From positions 158,420-222,419 of the forward strand of contig ONDR01000005.1 in the NCBI GenBank assembly GCA_900316675.1: a DNA stretch of 64,000 nucleotides, written 5' to 3'. This DNA is from an uncultured Bacteroidales bacterium (lineage in GTDB: Bacteria > Bacteroidota > Bacteroidia > Bacteroidales > UBA932). The notes beneath the pieces are model-generated. The model saw nothing but the letters and a program-made list of their open reading frames with translations, searched no databases and had not been told where the DNA came from. This document shows, one piece after another, positions 8,811 through 18,400 of the stretch. Position 1 is the stretch's first letter, and every line of letters starts with the position of its first letter. The translations under genes were made by a program, and so were the position numbers.

Positions 8811-9006
8811 ACGCTATACCCTGGCCACGATCCAGCCCGGCGACACTTTCCACCTGTTTAGGGATAAGTGCCATTTTGTCGGCACGCTCAAAGATGGGCA
8901 GGAAACCTTATACACGTACTGGCGGTGGAACCGGTACAGCCGCCGGCGTGTCTATGTAACGCAGCCCGCCTGGGCGTTTGAACTTGATTTGGCCTATGCA
9001 GTTTAA
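8800..9006 (+). CDS. Small phage protein, unknown (68 residues)
   Basis: The frame starts 11 bases before the terminase stop (ATGAAAGG) and ends inside the next ORF. The product is basic with many aromatic residues (TYWRWNRYSRRRVYV). The overlaps at both ends are the only contextual support. No family is recognised. Confidence 0.5.
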   Translation: MKGKRYTLATIQPGDTFHLFRDKCHFVGTLKDGQETLYTYWRWNRYSRRRVYVTQPAWAFELDLAYAV

Positions 9007-9238
9007 GGTTTATAGCAGGAAGTACCGGGACGTTATGGCGGCCTATGGCCGGTACCTGGCACCGTACTACGACAGGGCCGCGTGCTATGAGTACCGCGAA
9101 GCCGTTATTAACCTGGAAACCGTGGGCGACTTCTGGGAGCTGTGGCAGAGCATCGGCCAGCCTGTCCAGATGGACGGTAACCGGCTTATGATCTGCGACG
9201 CGCCGCCGGACTTAGACGCGTATATGCACAGGCAATAA
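8996..9238 (+). CDS. Small phage protein, unknown (80 residues)
   Basis: I place the start at ATG 8996 (MQFKVYSRKYRD), overlapping the previous stop; an ATG at 8978 would add six residues. The product is rich in Tyr and Trp. It lies between terminase and portal, where small head-morphogenesis or cargo genes are common, but no function can be read from the sequence. Confidence 0.5.
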   Translation: MQFKVYSRKYRDVMAAYGRYLAPYYDRAACYEYREAVINLETVGDFWELWQSIGQPVQMDGNRLMICDAPPDLDAYMHRQ

Positions 9239-9342
9239 AAAGGCCCGCGAAAAATTTTTCATTTTTTTTGCACCACTATCTGCCAAATTTTACCCTAATA
9301 CACCGAAATACAACAATTTACGCCAAAAAGTTGGGTGCCAAA

Positions 9343-9357
9343 ATGCGCCCATTTTTC
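9343..9357 (+). repeat. 15-base repeat, copy A (upstream of portal gene)
   Basis: ATGCGCCCATTTTTC occurs here, 25 bases before the likely portal start, and again at 33406-33420 upstream of the integrase. The 144-base gap it sits in (9239-9382) also has a 12-base palindrome GAAAAATTTTTC at 9249-9260 followed by a T-run, which may be a weak terminator. Confidence 0.6.
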
Positions 9358-9382
9358 CTATAGAGTAGAAGCACCTACGCAA

Positions 9383-10660
9383 ATGGGATTTTTTGGGTAC
9401 ATACTGAACTACTTTAGGCGGGAGACCGCCGCGCCTGCTGGACAGGATGCGGCGGCTACCGCTGACGGTAAAGGCGACCAGCCGCTGACCCCCCGCCAGG
9501 GCGGGACGTGGTGGCCGTCCTATACCGGCCAGACGGCCTTATGCGTGGCGACGGTGTACCGCTGCGTGAAATTCGTAGCCGAAAGTGTCGCTAACCTCAA
9601 CGTGCAGTATTTGCGCCGTAAAGGTAGCATCTTCGTGGAAGACCGCGATAGCCGCCTGTCTTACCTGCTGAACGTCCAGCCGGACGTAGCTATTAGTGCT
9701 TTCGACTTCTGGGTGCAGGTGGTACAAAATATCCTGCTGGACGGTAACGCTTATATCGTGCCTATCTACAGCCCTGTAACTATGGACTTCGACCGGCTGG
9801 CCTTGTGCGGGCGCGGTACGGTCGCCCATAACACGATAAGCGACACGTACACGGTACGCGACACCGTAAACGGCATCTACGGCACCTACGACGAAGACGA
9901 AATTATACACCTTAAGGGCCTTACCACCTACGACAGCAAGGTAGGCATTTCCGTGCTGACCTTTGCCCGGCTTACGCTGGACATAGCCGCTGTGGGAGAC
10001 GCTGAGACCTACGACCGCTTTAAGAACGGTGGCAACGTGCGCGGGATCGTCTCTAACGACACCAGCGTGCGCGGCTTTGGAGAGTACCAGGACAAAGAAC
10101 TGGAAAAGACAGCCGAAAGCATCGACGACCGGTTTAGGCACGGCGAACGTATCGTAAGTCTGCCTGGCCAGGTAGAGTTTAAGCAGCTTTCTTTGTCCAG
10201 CACGGATATGCAGTTTTTGGAAAGCCGCAAGTTTACCGTTAGGGATATTTGCCGCTTCTTTGGCGTGCATCCGTCTTTCGTCTTCGACGACACCAGCAAT
10301 AACTACAAGTCTGCCGAAATGGCTAACGTGGCTTTCCTTAGCAACACGTTAAACCCGTTGCTGCGCAAGATTGAAAACGAGCTGCAAAGAAAGCTGTTTA
10401 GCCCGGCTATGTACGGTAAGCGCAAGGTACAGTTTGACCGGCGCGGCCTGTACGCCTGCGACCTGGAAAGCCGCGTAAAGTACCAGGCTGATACTATCGC
10501 CGCCGGCATCTACACTGTAAACGAGTGGCGGCAGGAAGAAAACAAGCCCGCCGTAGATGGCGGCGACACCGTACTGGTGTCTGCGAACCTTAAGAGCATT
10601 AACGAGCTGTCGGCCCCGGCCCCGGCTCCAAATACCCCTACCGATGGAAAAGAGGAATAA
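9383..10660 (+). CDS. HK97-family portal protein
   Basis: From ATG 9383 the product is 425 residues. It has the HK97 portal pattern: TVYRCVKFVAESVANL near the N-terminus, LLDGNAYIVPIY in the wing, the stem and crown region, and a late MANVAFLSNTLNPLLRKIENEL helix. The portal is the dodecameric gate through which DNA enters the head. A GTG at 9335 could extend the frame by 16 residues (MPKCAHFSYR), but that piece overlaps the repeated 15-base word, so I do not use it. The protease gene begins inside its 3' end. Confidence 0.92.
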   Translation: MGFFGYILNYFRRETAAPAGQDAAATADGKGDQPLTPRQGGTWWPSYTGQTALCVATVYRCVKFVAESVANLNVQYLRRKGSIFVEDRDSRLSYLLNVQPDVAISAFDFWVQVVQNILLDGNAYIVPIYSPVTMDFDRLALCGRGTVAHNTISDTYTVRDTVNGIYGTYDEDEIIHLKGLTTYDSKVGISVLTFARLTLDIAAVGDAETYDRFKNGGNVRGIVSNDTSVRGFGEYQDKELEKTAESIDDRFRHGERIVSLPGQVEFKQLSLSSTDMQFLESRKFTVRDICRFFGVHPSFVFDDTSNNYKSAEMANVAFLSNTLNPLLRKIENELQRKLFSPAMYGKRKVQFDRRGLYACDLESRVKYQADTIAAGIYTVNEWRQEENKPAVDGGDTVLVSANLKSINELSAPAPAPNTPTDGKEE

Positions 10661-11345
10661 AAACGACCTGGTGCGGCGCGAAGTCGTCGTTACCTGCGCC
10701 GGTCTGCAAGTGCGCGAAGCGGCAGAGGGCGAAGCACCCAGCCGCACTATCATAGGCCGCGCGATCCTGTTTAACACGCCGTCTGCGCCGCTGTGGAGCG
10801 ACGAAGACGAAGAAGCGCGCGAAATTATCGCGCCGTCGGCCATTACCAAAGAACTGCTGGACGGCTGCGACATTAAATTTACTATGTTCCACGACCGCCA
10901 GCTGATTTTGGCGCGCTCTAAAAACGGCAGCGGCACGCTGACCTATACCGTGGACGACCAGGGCGTTAGCTTTGAGTTTGACGCGCCTAACACCGCCGAC
11001 GGCGACAAGGCCCTGGAACTGGTGCGCCGTGGCGACCTGGCCGGGTGCAGCTTTATGTTTTCGACCCACTACTGGGACGAAGCGTTTGTAACCCGCAGCG
11101 TGGAAGTCCGCGACGGACGCGCCTACATTACCTACACGGTAAAGGCCGTTACCGGCGTGTACGACTTTACCCTGGCAGCCGATCCGGCATACCCGGATAC
11201 TTCCGTAGAAGCCCGCGAGTTTGCGCGCGATCTGCGCGAAGCCGCGAAGCCGGAAGACCCCGAACCCCCCAAAGTGGACACAGAGAAAGTAACAGCGCAG
11301 CTGCGCGAAATGCGAAACGCTGCTAATACTAAAGTTTTTGTTTAA
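10644..11345 (+). CDS. HK97-family prohead protease
   Basis: From ATG 10644 the product is 233 residues. It has the U35/HK97 protease pattern: a first strand with IIGRAILFNT, IAPSAITKELL, the FTMFHDRQLILAR segment with the likely catalytic His, and GDLAGCSFMF with the likely catalytic Ser. It matures the capsid during head assembly. The start overlaps the portal stop; a longer frame from 10557 runs inside the portal and is unlikely. The short C-terminal tail is charged. Confidence 0.88.
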   Translation: MEKRNKNDLVRREVVVTCAGLQVREAAEGEAPSRTIIGRAILFNTPSAPLWSDEDEEAREIIAPSAITKELLDGCDIKFTMFHDRQLILARSKNGSGTLTYTVDDQGVSFEFDAPNTADGDKALELVRRGDLAGCSFMFSTHYWDEAFVTRSVEVRDGRAYITYTVKAVTGVYDFTLAADPAYPDTSVEAREFARDLREAAKPEDPEPPKVDTEKVTAQLREMRNAANTKVFV

Positions 11346-11364
11346 CCTCAAAAGTTTTTCAGCA

Positions 11365-12735
11365 ATGAAGAAAAACACTGTAAACGTACGCGAGCTGGTA
11401 GAACGCTACCAGACGAACTGCGAGCGCATCAATGCTATTGCTGATGCGTGCGAAACCGAGCAGCGCGAGCGCACCGAGGCCGAAACCAAAGAGTTTGAAG
11501 CCCTGGCCCGCGAAAACCAGCTGCTTGCTATGCGTATGCAGGCGGCCACCGCTGACCACCTGCGTGAGCATCCCAACGCCGTGGCCGACGCAGAAAAGCT
11601 GATCCGTGAGAACGTGGCAGCTGGCCGCAAGACCGAAATTACCCTTATCCGCGAGGGCGAATTTGCCGGTATGATGGTCGCCGACGCTAACAACGGCGGT
11701 ATTATCCCCCTGTCTGTCCAGGACTTCATCGAGCCGCTGGTAGAGGGCTTTATTCTCCACAAAGTGGGCCTGCCTATGCCTACCGGCCTGGTGGGTGATT
11801 TCGTTTGGCCCATTTACGACACCGCCGAAGCCAGCATCGCCGGCGAGGGCGTGGCCCTTTCCGATAGCAAGATCGACCTTTCCAAGCTGACCGCCAGCCC
11901 GGAGCGTATTGGTATCGCTATCCCTGTTACCAACCAGGCTATTAACCAGTCTGCCGGCCTTATCGAGACGCTGGTTAAAAAGGTTATGCCGCAGGCCGTG
12001 GCCCAGCTGCTTAACAAGATCGTTTTCGGTCTTAGCAAGGCTGCCGGTGCTACGAACCTTATCGGCCCCTTTGCCCACATTATCGCAAAGGGCGGCGAAA
12101 GCCCCAGCACCGAAGACCAGCGTTACGCCGACAAAGTGGCGATCCACGAAGTGCCTACCTTTACCGAGCTTAACGCCGGTATGAAAGCAAAGGTACTGGA
12201 AACCGGTATTGAGGGTAACCACCTTTGCTGGGTTATGACCAAATCTATGCAGGCTATCCTGGAGGGTACCCCTATCAACTCTAACGGCATCTTCGTGCCG
12301 ATGGTGCAGGACGGCAAGCTGGCCGGTCTCCCTATCCACACCAGCAACGTGGTGCGCAAGTCCGTGGTAACGTACAAGAAGTCCACCTATGCAGACAGCA
12401 CCTGCACCTGGGCTGAGTGCGACAAGCCCGCGCAGGCTTCCGGCATCCACTACAAGGTCGTCTGCACCCCCAACAACGAAGCCACCGTGCTGGCCGCGCT
12501 GGGTGTTACTGCAAGTAACAAGGTGGTGGAAATTACCACCCTTACCGAGTATATCGGCCTGGGCGACTGGGGCTACCAGCCTATGGGCCTTTTCAACGCC
12601 CTGCGTTTCATCGTCGATCCGTACAGCCAGGCCCGCAAAGACGCTGTGGACTTCGTGCTGAACTGCGACTACGCCACCAAGACCCTGCGCCCGGAAGCCT
12701 TCCTGCTGGGCGAAGCATCCGTGGCTAACAGCTAA
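11365..12735 (+). CDS. HK97-family major capsid protein
   Basis: From ATG 11365 the product is 456 residues. The first ~110 residues are charged and helical (scaffold-like delta domain, expected to be cleaved by the protease). The HK97 fold follows, with IPLSVQDFIEPLVEGFILHKVGL, an FVWP strand, and the NSNGIFVPMVQDG P-domain loop. This is the shell protein. The run portal, protease, capsid is the standard HK97 order. Nine upstream codons from 11338 are possible but overlap the protease stop. Confidence 0.92.
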   Translation: MKKNTVNVRELVERYQTNCERINAIADACETEQRERTEAETKEFEALARENQLLAMRMQAATADHLREHPNAVADAEKLIRENVAAGRKTEITLIREGEFAGMMVADANNGGIIPLSVQDFIEPLVEGFILHKVGLPMPTGLVGDFVWPIYDTAEASIAGEGVALSDSKIDLSKLTASPERIGIAIPVTNQAINQSAGLIETLVKKVMPQAVAQLLNKIVFGLSKAAGATNLIGPFAHIIAKGGESPSTEDQRYADKVAIHEVPTFTELNAGMKAKVLETGIEGNHLCWVMTKSMQAILEGTPINSNGIFVPMVQDGKLAGLPIHTSNVVRKSVVTYKKSTYADSTCTWAECDKPAQASGIHYKVVCTPNNEATVLAALGVTASNKVVEITTLTEYIGLGDWGYQPMGLFNALRFIVDPYSQARKDAVDFVLNCDYATKTLRPEAFLLGEASVANS

Positions 12736-12775
12736 ACGTGGACTATCGACGTAGCACAAACTAAAGTTTAGGGTT

Positions 12776-13093
12776 ATGGCTGTAGTGGATTTGGCACTGT
12801 TTAAGGCACACGTAAGGGCCGACGACTTCGCGGGAGACGACACGCTTTTGCAGCACTATTTAGATGCTGCGGAAGCTGCCGTTATCCGCGACACGAACCG
12901 CACCGAAGCGGAACTGACCGAAATAAACGGCGGGACTTTCCCGGTGCAGATTAAGCAGGCCATTATGCTGCTGGGCGCGCACTGGTACAACCAGCGCGAA
13001 AGCGTCGCCAGTGTAGAAATGCGCGAAGTGCCAGATACACTACAGGCCCTAATCAAGCCCTTTAGAAAGTTAGCGGAAGACAAAGCGCAGTAA
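12776..13093 (+). CDS. Head-tail connector protein, HK97 gp6-like
   Basis: The 105-residue helical protein starts VDLALFKAHVRADDFAGDD and includes LLQHYLDAAEAAV and IMLLGAHWYNQRE. These are hallmarks of the gp6-like adaptor family that forms a ring under the portal. Its place right after the capsid gene fits. Confidence 0.85.
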   Translation: MAVVDLALFKAHVRADDFAGDDTLLQHYLDAAEAAVIRDTNRTEAELTEINGGTFPVQIKQAIMLLGAHWYNQRESVASVEMREVPDTLQALIKPFRKLAEDKAQ

Positions 13094-13094
13094 G

Positions 13095-13415
13095 ATGCAA
13101 GCGGGACGTATGAAATATCGGCTTACCCTGCTGGAACCTGTGCGGACTACCAGTAAATCCGGAAACGAGCGCGTAACATATACGCCCACGGTTACGGTCT
13201 GGGCCGAAAGGGTAAAGCAGAGTGGCCACCGCAGCGAAGAAGTAGGCGAACACTTCGCCGACTACGGCGCGGACTTCAATATACGCGACGCGCACCTGGT
13301 AGCGGAAAACTGGCGGGTGCAGCAGCTGGGCGGTAACCTGTACACGGTTACAAACATAATCCCTAATCTGGACAGAGGGTACAAAACTTTGGTGTGTGTG
13401 AGGGTAAACGAGTAG
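13095..13415 (+). CDS. Head closure (head-tail adaptor) protein
   Basis: The 106-residue, beta-rich protein begins MQAGRMKYRLTLLEPVRTT and contains VTVWAERVKQSG and YTVTNIIPNLDRGYKTLVCVR, the pattern of the SPP1 gp16-type head-tail joining family. It would plug the connector after packaging. An alternative start at the second Met (13110) is possible. Confidence 0.8.
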   Translation: MQAGRMKYRLTLLEPVRTTSKSGNERVTYTPTVTVWAERVKQSGHRSEEVGEHFADYGADFNIRDAHLVAENWRVQQLGGNLYTVTNIIPNLDRGYKTLVCVRVNE

Positions 13416-13427
13416 CAGGCGCAGGTT

Positions 13428-13961
13428 ATGGGCTTCCAGTATGACGACAGCAATTTGCAGCGGTTATTCGCTGAAATGGAGCCAAAGCAAAGGTTACAGG
13501 CGTTAAAGGGCGGTTTCCGCAGGGAAGCTAACCAGGTACGCAAAACAGCTGTAAACAACCTACGCAGTACCGGCATCCGTACAGACCGCGACCTGGAAAG
13601 CGGCGTACGTGCAGTCGTCTTTAAGAAGCAGGCGGGCTTCCGTGTTACAATCGGCACAAAGAAAGCCGGCAAATCTGGTGGCAAGTCTTACGGCTTCCAT
13701 AAGAACCGGCAGGGCCTGGAAAAGCCTATACTAATTTGGGCTGAGGGCGGCACGGAAGAACGCCGCACAAAGTCGAACGCAGGCAAGCATACGCGCCGGT
13801 TTACTTACCGGCTTCGCAAGGGCCACTACACTGGGCGTATGCGCCGCTACGGCTTTATGAAGCAGACCAGCGACCAGGTGGCCGGCACCGTTACCGAAAA
13901 CCTGCATAACGAAGTTATCCGAAGCGTCGAAAAAGTAGCAAAGAAATATGGCTGTATCTAA
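13428..13961 (+). CDS. HK97 gp10-like tail component
   Basis: The 177-residue basic protein has an N-terminal helix followed by KTAVNNLRSTGIRTDRDLESG and a strand-rich Lys/Arg core (GFRVTIGTKKAGKSGGKSYG), as in the HK97 gp10 family near the head-tail interface. Its 3' end overlaps the next gene by 14 bases. Confidence 0.8.
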   Translation: MGFQYDDSNLQRLFAEMEPKQRLQALKGGFRREANQVRKTAVNNLRSTGIRTDRDLESGVRAVVFKKQAGFRVTIGTKKAGKSGGKSYGFHKNRQGLEKPILIWAEGGTEERRTKSNAGKHTRRFTYRLRKGHYTGRMRRYGFMKQTSDQVAGTVTENLHNEVIRSVEKVAKKYGCI

Positions 13962-14349
13962 AACGTCCCTGCACGCAGGCGACCTTATCCGCGAAATACT
14001 GCTGGACAGCACCGACGTGTCGGCGCGCTGTAACAAGATTTTCCCGGTGGCCGTGGATAACGCGGTACTTCCGTATATCCTTTACCGCCGGGTGTCCCTG
14101 GAACAGAACGCTAACAAGGCGGGCCAGCCGGGCGCGGATAGCGTCAGTATCGAAGTGATCTGTTTTACGGCAGACTACGACGACGGCGTAGAGCTGGCCG
14201 AAGCCGTCCGGGACGCGCTGGACAATAAGCGCGACATACAGGACGACGACGAAACGCTGGTTATGCGCAGCTGCACCCTGGTGGACAGCGAAGAAGCCTG
14301 GCAGGACGACGCGTACGTACAGCAGTTAGTGTTTAACGTCAAGATTTAA
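13948..14349 (+). CDS. Tail completion protein, DUF3168-like
   Basis: The 133-residue protein contains RCNKIFPVAVDNAVLPYILYRR and a later strand-helix pattern ending QQLVFNVKI. This resembles the tail terminator/completion proteins annotated as DUF3168. It sits between the gp10-like gene and the tail tube, which is the expected slot. Confidence 0.78.
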   Translation: MAVSKTSLHAGDLIREILLDSTDVSARCNKIFPVAVDNAVLPYILYRRVSLEQNANKAGQPGADSVSIEVICFTADYDDGVELAEAVRDALDNKRDIQDDDETLVMRSCTLVDSEEAWQDDAYVQQLVFNVKI

Positions 14350-14370
14350 CCGATTAAAAGATAAAGCATT

Positions 14371-14835
14371 ATGGCAAAGACTGCACGCACCGGCTACTGC
14401 AATGGTAGCGATATGCTGGTTTACGTCGGCGGCAAGGCCGTGGGCCACTGCACCACCCACACCGCAACGTTTGCCAGTGAGACCAAAGACCGCGCCGTAA
14501 AGCCTGTGGCTTCGGCGACCCTTTCCGCTGGACTGTGGAAACAGAAAGGCGTGGTAGGGCTTTCTATCTCCATTTCCGCAGAGGGACTGGTACACTACGA
14601 CGAAACCGAAAGCGGCTTCAAAGAGCTGCTGGCCGCCTGGAAGACTGGCGCGCCTGTAACCGTCAAGTGTATGGAACGCGAGGGCGACGACCAGCCGTAC
14701 CTGGAAGGTAGCTTCGTTATCGCCAATTTGGAGCGCACCGACCCGGCGCAGGACGACGCTACCTACAGCATCCAGCTGGAGAATAACGGCGAGCCTACCA
14801 CCCTGGACGAAACCGCGATCACTGAGAACTCGTAA
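14371..14835 (+). CDS. Major tail (tube) protein
   Basis: The 154-residue, strand-rich protein (DMLVYVGGKAVGHCTTHTAT, GLSISISAEGLVHY, an EGSFVIANLE strand) fits the TP901-1-like tail tube fold. It stacks in hexameric rings around the tape measure. It is preceded by a 21-base spacer and followed by the chaperone genes, the usual order. Confidence 0.85.
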   Translation: MAKTARTGYCNGSDMLVYVGGKAVGHCTTHTATFASETKDRAVKPVASATLSAGLWKQKGVVGLSISISAEGLVHYDETESGFKELLAAWKTGAPVTVKCMEREGDDQPYLEGSFVIANLERTDPAQDDATYSIQLENNGEPTTLDETAITENS

Positions 14836-14846
14836 CCTGTCTTTCT

Positions 14847-15152
14847 ATGGCAAAGATAGAAGTAACTATTAACGGCAAAGCATACCCCTGTAGCCAGACT
14901 ATGGGGGCTATGCTTCGCTTTAAGGAGCAGACCGGTAAGGAAATTACCGAAATGGACGCAGCCAGTTTTAACGACCAGGTTACTTTCCTGTGGTGCTGCG
15001 TGAAGTCTGCCTGCGCCCGCGAAAAAATCCCCTTTGACCTGTCGCTGATGGAATTTGCCGACAGCATCGAACCGGAAGAAATGGCGGCCTGGAATAAGGC
15101 CGAAGCTGGCGCGGTACAGCAGGCACCAGAGGGCGACACCCCAAAAGAGTAA
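14847..15152 (+). CDS. Tail assembly chaperone (gpG-like)
   Basis: The 101-residue protein lies between the tail tube and tape measure genes. It opens with the Bacteroidetes-type MAKIEVTINGKAYPC strand and continues with helices. It should bind the tape measure during tail assembly. The frame ends in CCA AAA GAG TAA with a slippery heptamer just before the stop, so part of the product probably continues in the -1 frame (see 15146-15487). Confidence 0.82.
   Translation: MAKIEVTINGKAYPCSQTMGAMLRFKEQTGKEITEMDAASFNDQVTFLWCCVKSACAREKIPFDLSLMEFADSIEPEEMAAWNKAEAGAVQQAPEGDTPKE
15140..15146 (+). other. Probable -1 ribosomal frameshift site
   Basis: C CCA AAA in the zero frame is an exact X XXY YYZ heptamer two codons before the gpG stop. 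Both tRNAs re-pair after a one-base backward slip (CCC and AAA). The -1 frame then reads on without a stop to 15487. Frameshifting at this point is known in many siphovirus tail chaperone genes (lambda gpG-gpGT). Confidence 0.8.
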
Positions 15153-15487
15153 AGCCCGCCGGTATCTACGATCTGCTGGGCCTGGCACTGGGCCGTATCG
15201 GGTTATCGCGCGACGACTTCGCCGCGCTGCTGCCGGAAGAATTTATAGCGGTTTGTGAAAGCTGGCGAAAATCGCAGGACGAAGCCAGTAAAGCAGAGTG
15301 GGAGCGTATGCGCCTGCTGGCCACTATCACAATACAGCCGCACGTCAAAGGTAAGCTAACCCCGCAGAAACTGTTACCGCTTCCGTGGGATCGCCAAAAG
15401 GCACCACGCGAAGACGCGCCGAAGCTCACTAAAGAGCAGCAGCACGACCGCTTTAGGAATTTGTTACACCGCTTAGGAGAGGATTAG
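15146..15487 (+). CDS. gpT-like extension of the tail assembly chaperone, read after frameshift
   Basis: This -1 frame segment encodes 113 residues beginning RVKPAGIYDLLGLALG and containing EWERMRLLATITIQPHVKG and LLPLPWD, a pattern typical of gpT-like tail chaperone domains. It has no start codon near its beginning. Together with the first 100 residues of gpG it would make a 213-residue fusion. The tape measure gene starts six bases after its stop. Without the frameshift the stretch 15153-15492 would look empty. Confidence 0.8.
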   Translation, partial: RVKPAGIYDLLGLALGRIGLSRDDFAALLPEEFIAVCESWRKSQDEASKAEWERMRLLATITIQPHVKGKLTPQKLLPLPWDRQKAPREDAPKLTKEQQHDRFRNLLHRLGED

Positions 15488-15492
15488 TAAAA

Positions 15493-18400
15493 ATGGCTGG
15501 CAAAAGCACTATATCTATTACTTTCAAACTGGACGGCGACGGCAAAGGGTTTAAGTCCCTAACCGCCGACGCTGACGGTTTGAAGCAGGTAATTACCGCG
15601 TCCGTAGTTGAGGCCCAGAAGCTCAACAAATCTATGATGGACTGGAGCCTATCGGTACAGGCCATAGGACAGGTAAGCAATGCCGTAAGCCAGCTTAATA
15701 ATACTTTCCAGCAGATTACCGGCGAAAGCAACCAGTTTACCAAAGCTATGCGCGCCGCTAACACGATGGCGGGCAAAGACGCGGCGGGCTTCAAGCAGCT
15801 AAAAGGCCAGGTGGCCGACCTGGCTAAAGAGTTACCGATAGCACGCGACCAGCTGGCAAACGGTCTGTACCAGGTAATTTCTAACGGTGTCCCCGAAGAT
15901 AACTGGCTGTCTTTCCTGGAAGCTACCGCCAAAGCATCTATAGGCGGTTTGGCTGACCTCAACCAGGCAGTAACCGTAACGGCTACGATTATCAAAAACT
16001 ACGGCCTGGCCTGGGAAGACGCGGGTAGTATCCAGGACAAAATACAGATGACCGCCAAAAACGGCGTTACGACCTTTGAACAGCTGGCCGACGCTTTGCC
16101 GTCCGTGGCTGGATCGGCGGCGCAGCTGGGCGTGTCTATCGACGAACTAATGGCGGTATTTGCTACCTGCACCGGCGTAACCGGTAATACCGCCGAAGTG
16201 TCCACGCAGTTGTCGGCTGTCCTTAAGGCCCTTATTAAGCCGTCCACGGAAGCCGCTAAAGCTGCGGAAGCTATGGGCATCCAGTTTGACGCTGCCGGCA
16301 TCCGGGCGGCTGGTGGTTTGGATAACTTCTTAAAGGAGTTAGACCAAACTATTAACCAGTACGCCCAGAGTACCGGCGAACTGAGCGAAACGATATACGG
16401 TAACCTTTTCGGCAGTGCGCGCGCCCTGCGTTTGCTCACTTCGCTAACCGGCGAACAGGCCGACAAGTTTACCGAAAATATCGGCATTATGGCCGACAGT
16501 GCCGGCAGCATCGACCAGGCGTTTAACGAAATGGCCAGTACTGGCGAAGCGGCGGCACAGAAACTTAAGAACCAGTTTGCTGGTATTACCGACGCTATTG
16601 CTGGTATTATGCGCCCGGCTGCGCCTATTATGGCGTTTTCGGCAAACGTCCTTATTACTGTAAATAGTGTAGCCACACTGACCAAAACACTTAAGGCCCT
16701 TAACCTTACGCAGGTACTTACGGCCACCCGCGCTAAAGCCAGCGGCGCGGCTATGCTGCTGCTGGGCCTTAACACCAACAAAGCCGCCGCCGTGCAGCGT
16801 GTCTTTAACGGCGCGCTGCGCAGTGGCACTTACGCCGCTACTGCTTTCAAAATCGCCCTGCGTGGGCTTATGATAGCTACCGGCGTGGGTATCGCTATCG
16901 CAGCCGTTACGGCCATTATCGAAGCGTTTACCAATAAGAGCGAAGACGCGACCGAACAAACCGACCTGCTGGCCGAAGCGGAAGACGCGTTTAAGTCCAA
17001 GTTTGCCGAAGTCAAAACGGCCCTGGACGCTGAAATAAAAAAGCTGGGCGAACTGATCCGCGCGAAGCAGGACACTGCCGACGCAGTGGCCCACCTTAAC
17101 ACCGAATACGGCGAAATCTTCGGTACGCATAAAACCGCTGCCGACTGGTACGACACCCTTACCACGAAGTCGAAAGACTACGCCACCCAGCTGGCCTTTG
17201 AAGCTAAGGCCGCCAGTCTTAACGCGAAAATGGCCGAAAACGCGGCGCAGATACATATTAACGCCGAAAAGATGCGGCGTATGGCCGAAGCCGGCGAAGA
17301 CAAACGCCAGGTTTATAAGACGTATGGTACTTCGTCGTCTGGCGCGGTTATGGGTGGCTATGTAACCGAAGATAACCCGGAATATACGGCCCTTTCCGAC
17401 CAGATTAACCAACTTACCGCTGATAACGCAGCCCTGGAAAAAGAGCTGGGCGTAGTGAACGCTGCCGCCGAAAAGTACAAGGCCAGTGTATCCGGTGCCG
17501 GCGACGCTGCCGCTGGTGCTGCTAAGCAGGTGGCCATAGCAGAAATGAACCTTAACCAGGTTAAGGCGAAGTTAGAAGCTAATGAGAAAGCCGGCGCGGC
17601 TACTACTGACCCCAAAGAACTGGCGCGCCTTAAGGCCGAAAACCAGCAGCTGCAAGCCCGCAAAGAGGTGCTGGAAGATATGCAGGGGCTGGGTAAGTCC
17701 GGCAGTGGTGGTGCTAAATTTACCGCTGATCCGAAAACCTTAAAGGAACTTTCGGACAATATCGAAATATACAAAAAGAAGCTGACCGGTGCAGACACCG
17801 CAGAACAGCGCGCGATCCAGGCGCAGATAATCGCCTGGCAGCGCAAGAAAGACGAAATAGAGCTGGCCCAGAAAGCAGCTGCCGTGCCGGCAGAAATCCA
17901 GACGCTGGACGACGTGGCCAAAGCCCTGGACTACCTGCGCGAAAAACGCAAGGCCGCCAGCGCGGAAGATATAGCAGGCATCGACGCGCAGATAGCCGAA
18001 ATGGAAATGCTACAGGCCACTATGGAAAGGCCGGTATCTATTTCGTACCTGTCCAGCCTTAAAGACATAGACGCGGAAATAGCCTACCAGCGCAAAAAGC
18101 GCGAGTACGCCCACGGTGCCACGATAGCCGAAATAGACGCGGAAATAGCCCGCCTGGAACGTCTCAAAGCCGCCAGCGAGAACGCCGGTATTTTGGGCAT
18201 CCCTAACGACCAGCTTAAGAGTTACGACCAGCTTAACGCGAAGCTGGCCTACTACCGTACCCTGCTGGACACGGCCACCGCCGCCGAACGCGCCGACATA
18301 CAGGCACAGATCGACGCGCTGGAAGAATTAAAGGCCGCCTGGGATGCTGCTACTGCTGCGGCTAATATCCCGGAAGACTTTAGCCAGCTGGACAGCATCG

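Noticed and set aside
9335..9382. GTG start for the portal protein
   Set aside because: The added 16 residues are encoded by the repeated non-coding word; ATG 9383 gives the usual portal N-terminus.
11359..12843. Long open frame on the minus strand opposite the capsid gene
   Set aside because: It is a shadow of a high-G+C gene: the capsid reading has recognised HK97 motifs and phage gene order, and the antisense product has none.
15055..15258. Short plus-strand frame spanning the end of the tail chaperone
   Set aside because: The gpT-like -1 frame continuing from the slippery site explains this stretch and has a recognisable domain.
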